A DNA stretch of 5,511 nt from Actinomycetes bacterium (lineage in GTDB: Bacteria; Actinomycetota; Actinomycetes; Actinomycetales; Cellulomonadaceae): assembly GCA_023425905.1 (NCBI GenBank), contig JAFABT010000320.1, forward strand, positions 1-5,511, in the 5' to 3' direction. Below, one piece after another: positions 5,248 through 5,511 of this stretch. Within the stretch, counting starts at the first letter, position 1, and each line of letters starts with the position of its first letter. The translations under genes and the position numbers were made by a program. The notes beneath the pieces are model-generated. The model searched no databases. It had not been told where the DNA came from and saw only the letters and a list, made by a program, of their open reading frames with translations.

Positions 5248-5511
5248 GTGAAGAAGACTACCGGGTTCTACCCGCGGCCCAGCGTGGACACTGGCGGCGG
5301 GTCGGCCGTCTCTCAGGCGGGTGGGGTGCTGTTGACCTCGACGGTGCGGGCGGCCGGGCTGGACGTCGCGTTGAGCCGGGCGTTGGCACCGTGGCGTCGG
5401 CAGCTGGCCCGCCACGACCCGGCCAAGGTGCTGCTGGATCTGGCGTTGACGCTGGCGTTGGGTGGGGACGCGTGTTCGGACCTGGCGACGGTGCGCGCCG
5501 AGCCGGTCGTG
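5248..5511 (+). CDS. IS1380-family transposase, N-terminal 88 codons (3' end outside the window)
   Basis: Translation from GTG 5248 begins VKKTTGFYPRPSVDTGGG and stays open to the window end. The later segment HDPAKVLLDLALTLALGGDACSDLATVRAEP is the N-terminal signature of IS1380-family transposases in actinobacteria (lysine-rich start, APWRR..., HDPxKVLLDLAxxxALGGD). These are DDE enzymes that cut and paste the element, usually around 450-480 residues long. The catalytic acidic residues lie further on and are not in view, so it cannot be judged whether the gene is intact. It is divergent from the dehydrogenase and has its own leader with a hairpin. The family is recognised from memory of the motif. 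Confidence 0.88.
   Translation, partial: MKKTTGFYPRPSVDTGGGSAVSQAGGVLLTSTVRAAGLDVALSRALAPWRRQLARHDPAKVLLDLALTLALGGDACSDLATVRAEPVV

Larger units (their letters stand above)
5134..5511 (+). mobile_element. Left end of an IS1380-family insertion sequence (partial)
   Basis: The transposase beginning at 5248 identifies the family. The outer end is placed near 5134, because dehydrogenase homology stops at about 5125 and the sequence there begins CCTTTCACGGGG, plausible as a terminal inverted repeat starting with CC. The 114-bp leader (5134-5247) holds a hairpin and a candidate promoter but no other gene. The right end and any target duplication are outside the window, so the exact boundary is uncertain by several bases. 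Confidence 0.72.

Overview
The window is very GC-rich, with strongly G/C-ended codons, GTG starts and AGGAGG-type ribosome binding sites. This points to a high-GC actinobacterium, plausibly of the Cellulomonas/Microbacterium kind. That placement is inferred from composition and from family resemblance recalled from memory, not from a search.

Layout from left to right. (1) 3-797, plus strand: the 3' part of a reading frame open to the window edge. It encodes a LamG/concanavalin-like beta-sandwich protein with a proline-rich PEV/PET/PAV repeat in the middle. (2) 866-938, plus strand: a complete tRNA-Lys (anticodon TTT), possibly preceded by a TAGGCT -10 box. (3) 1024-4131, minus strand, convergent with the tRNA: a 1035-residue Upf1/Dna2-like superfamily 1 helicase. 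It has an N-terminal CxxC...CxxC zinc-ribbon-like module and a C-terminal PD-(D/E)xK nuclease domain of the DUF559/Vsr/MTES_1575 type. (4) 4219-5124, minus strand: a zinc-dependent medium-chain alcohol dehydrogenase whose first ~20 residues appear to be missing. (5) About 5134 to the window end, plus strand: the left end of an IS1380-family insertion sequence, with the first 88 codons of its transposase running off the edge.

The dehydrogenase and helicase lie in the same direction, 87 bp apart, and could share transcription. The dehydrogenase's recognisable homology begins right where the insertion sequence ends, so the element has probably removed its native start and promoter. The helicase-nuclease architecture, beside a tRNA gene and an insertion sequence, resembles single-gene anti-phage helicase-nucleases such as Hhe (DUF4011-helicase-Vsr). 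A defence role is an inference.

Two leaders share a notable feature. The helicase ribosome binding site lies inside an 11-bp perfect inverted-repeat arm that encloses a second 9-bp hairpin. The transposase ribosome binding site lies inside a 14-bp stem with one bulge. A candidate transposase promoter in the loop of that second stem would make a transcript lacking the left arm, so read-through RNA would be silenced while the element's own RNA would stay translatable. No CRISPR array, rRNA or complete mobile element is present, and no gap between genes exceeds about 125 bp.
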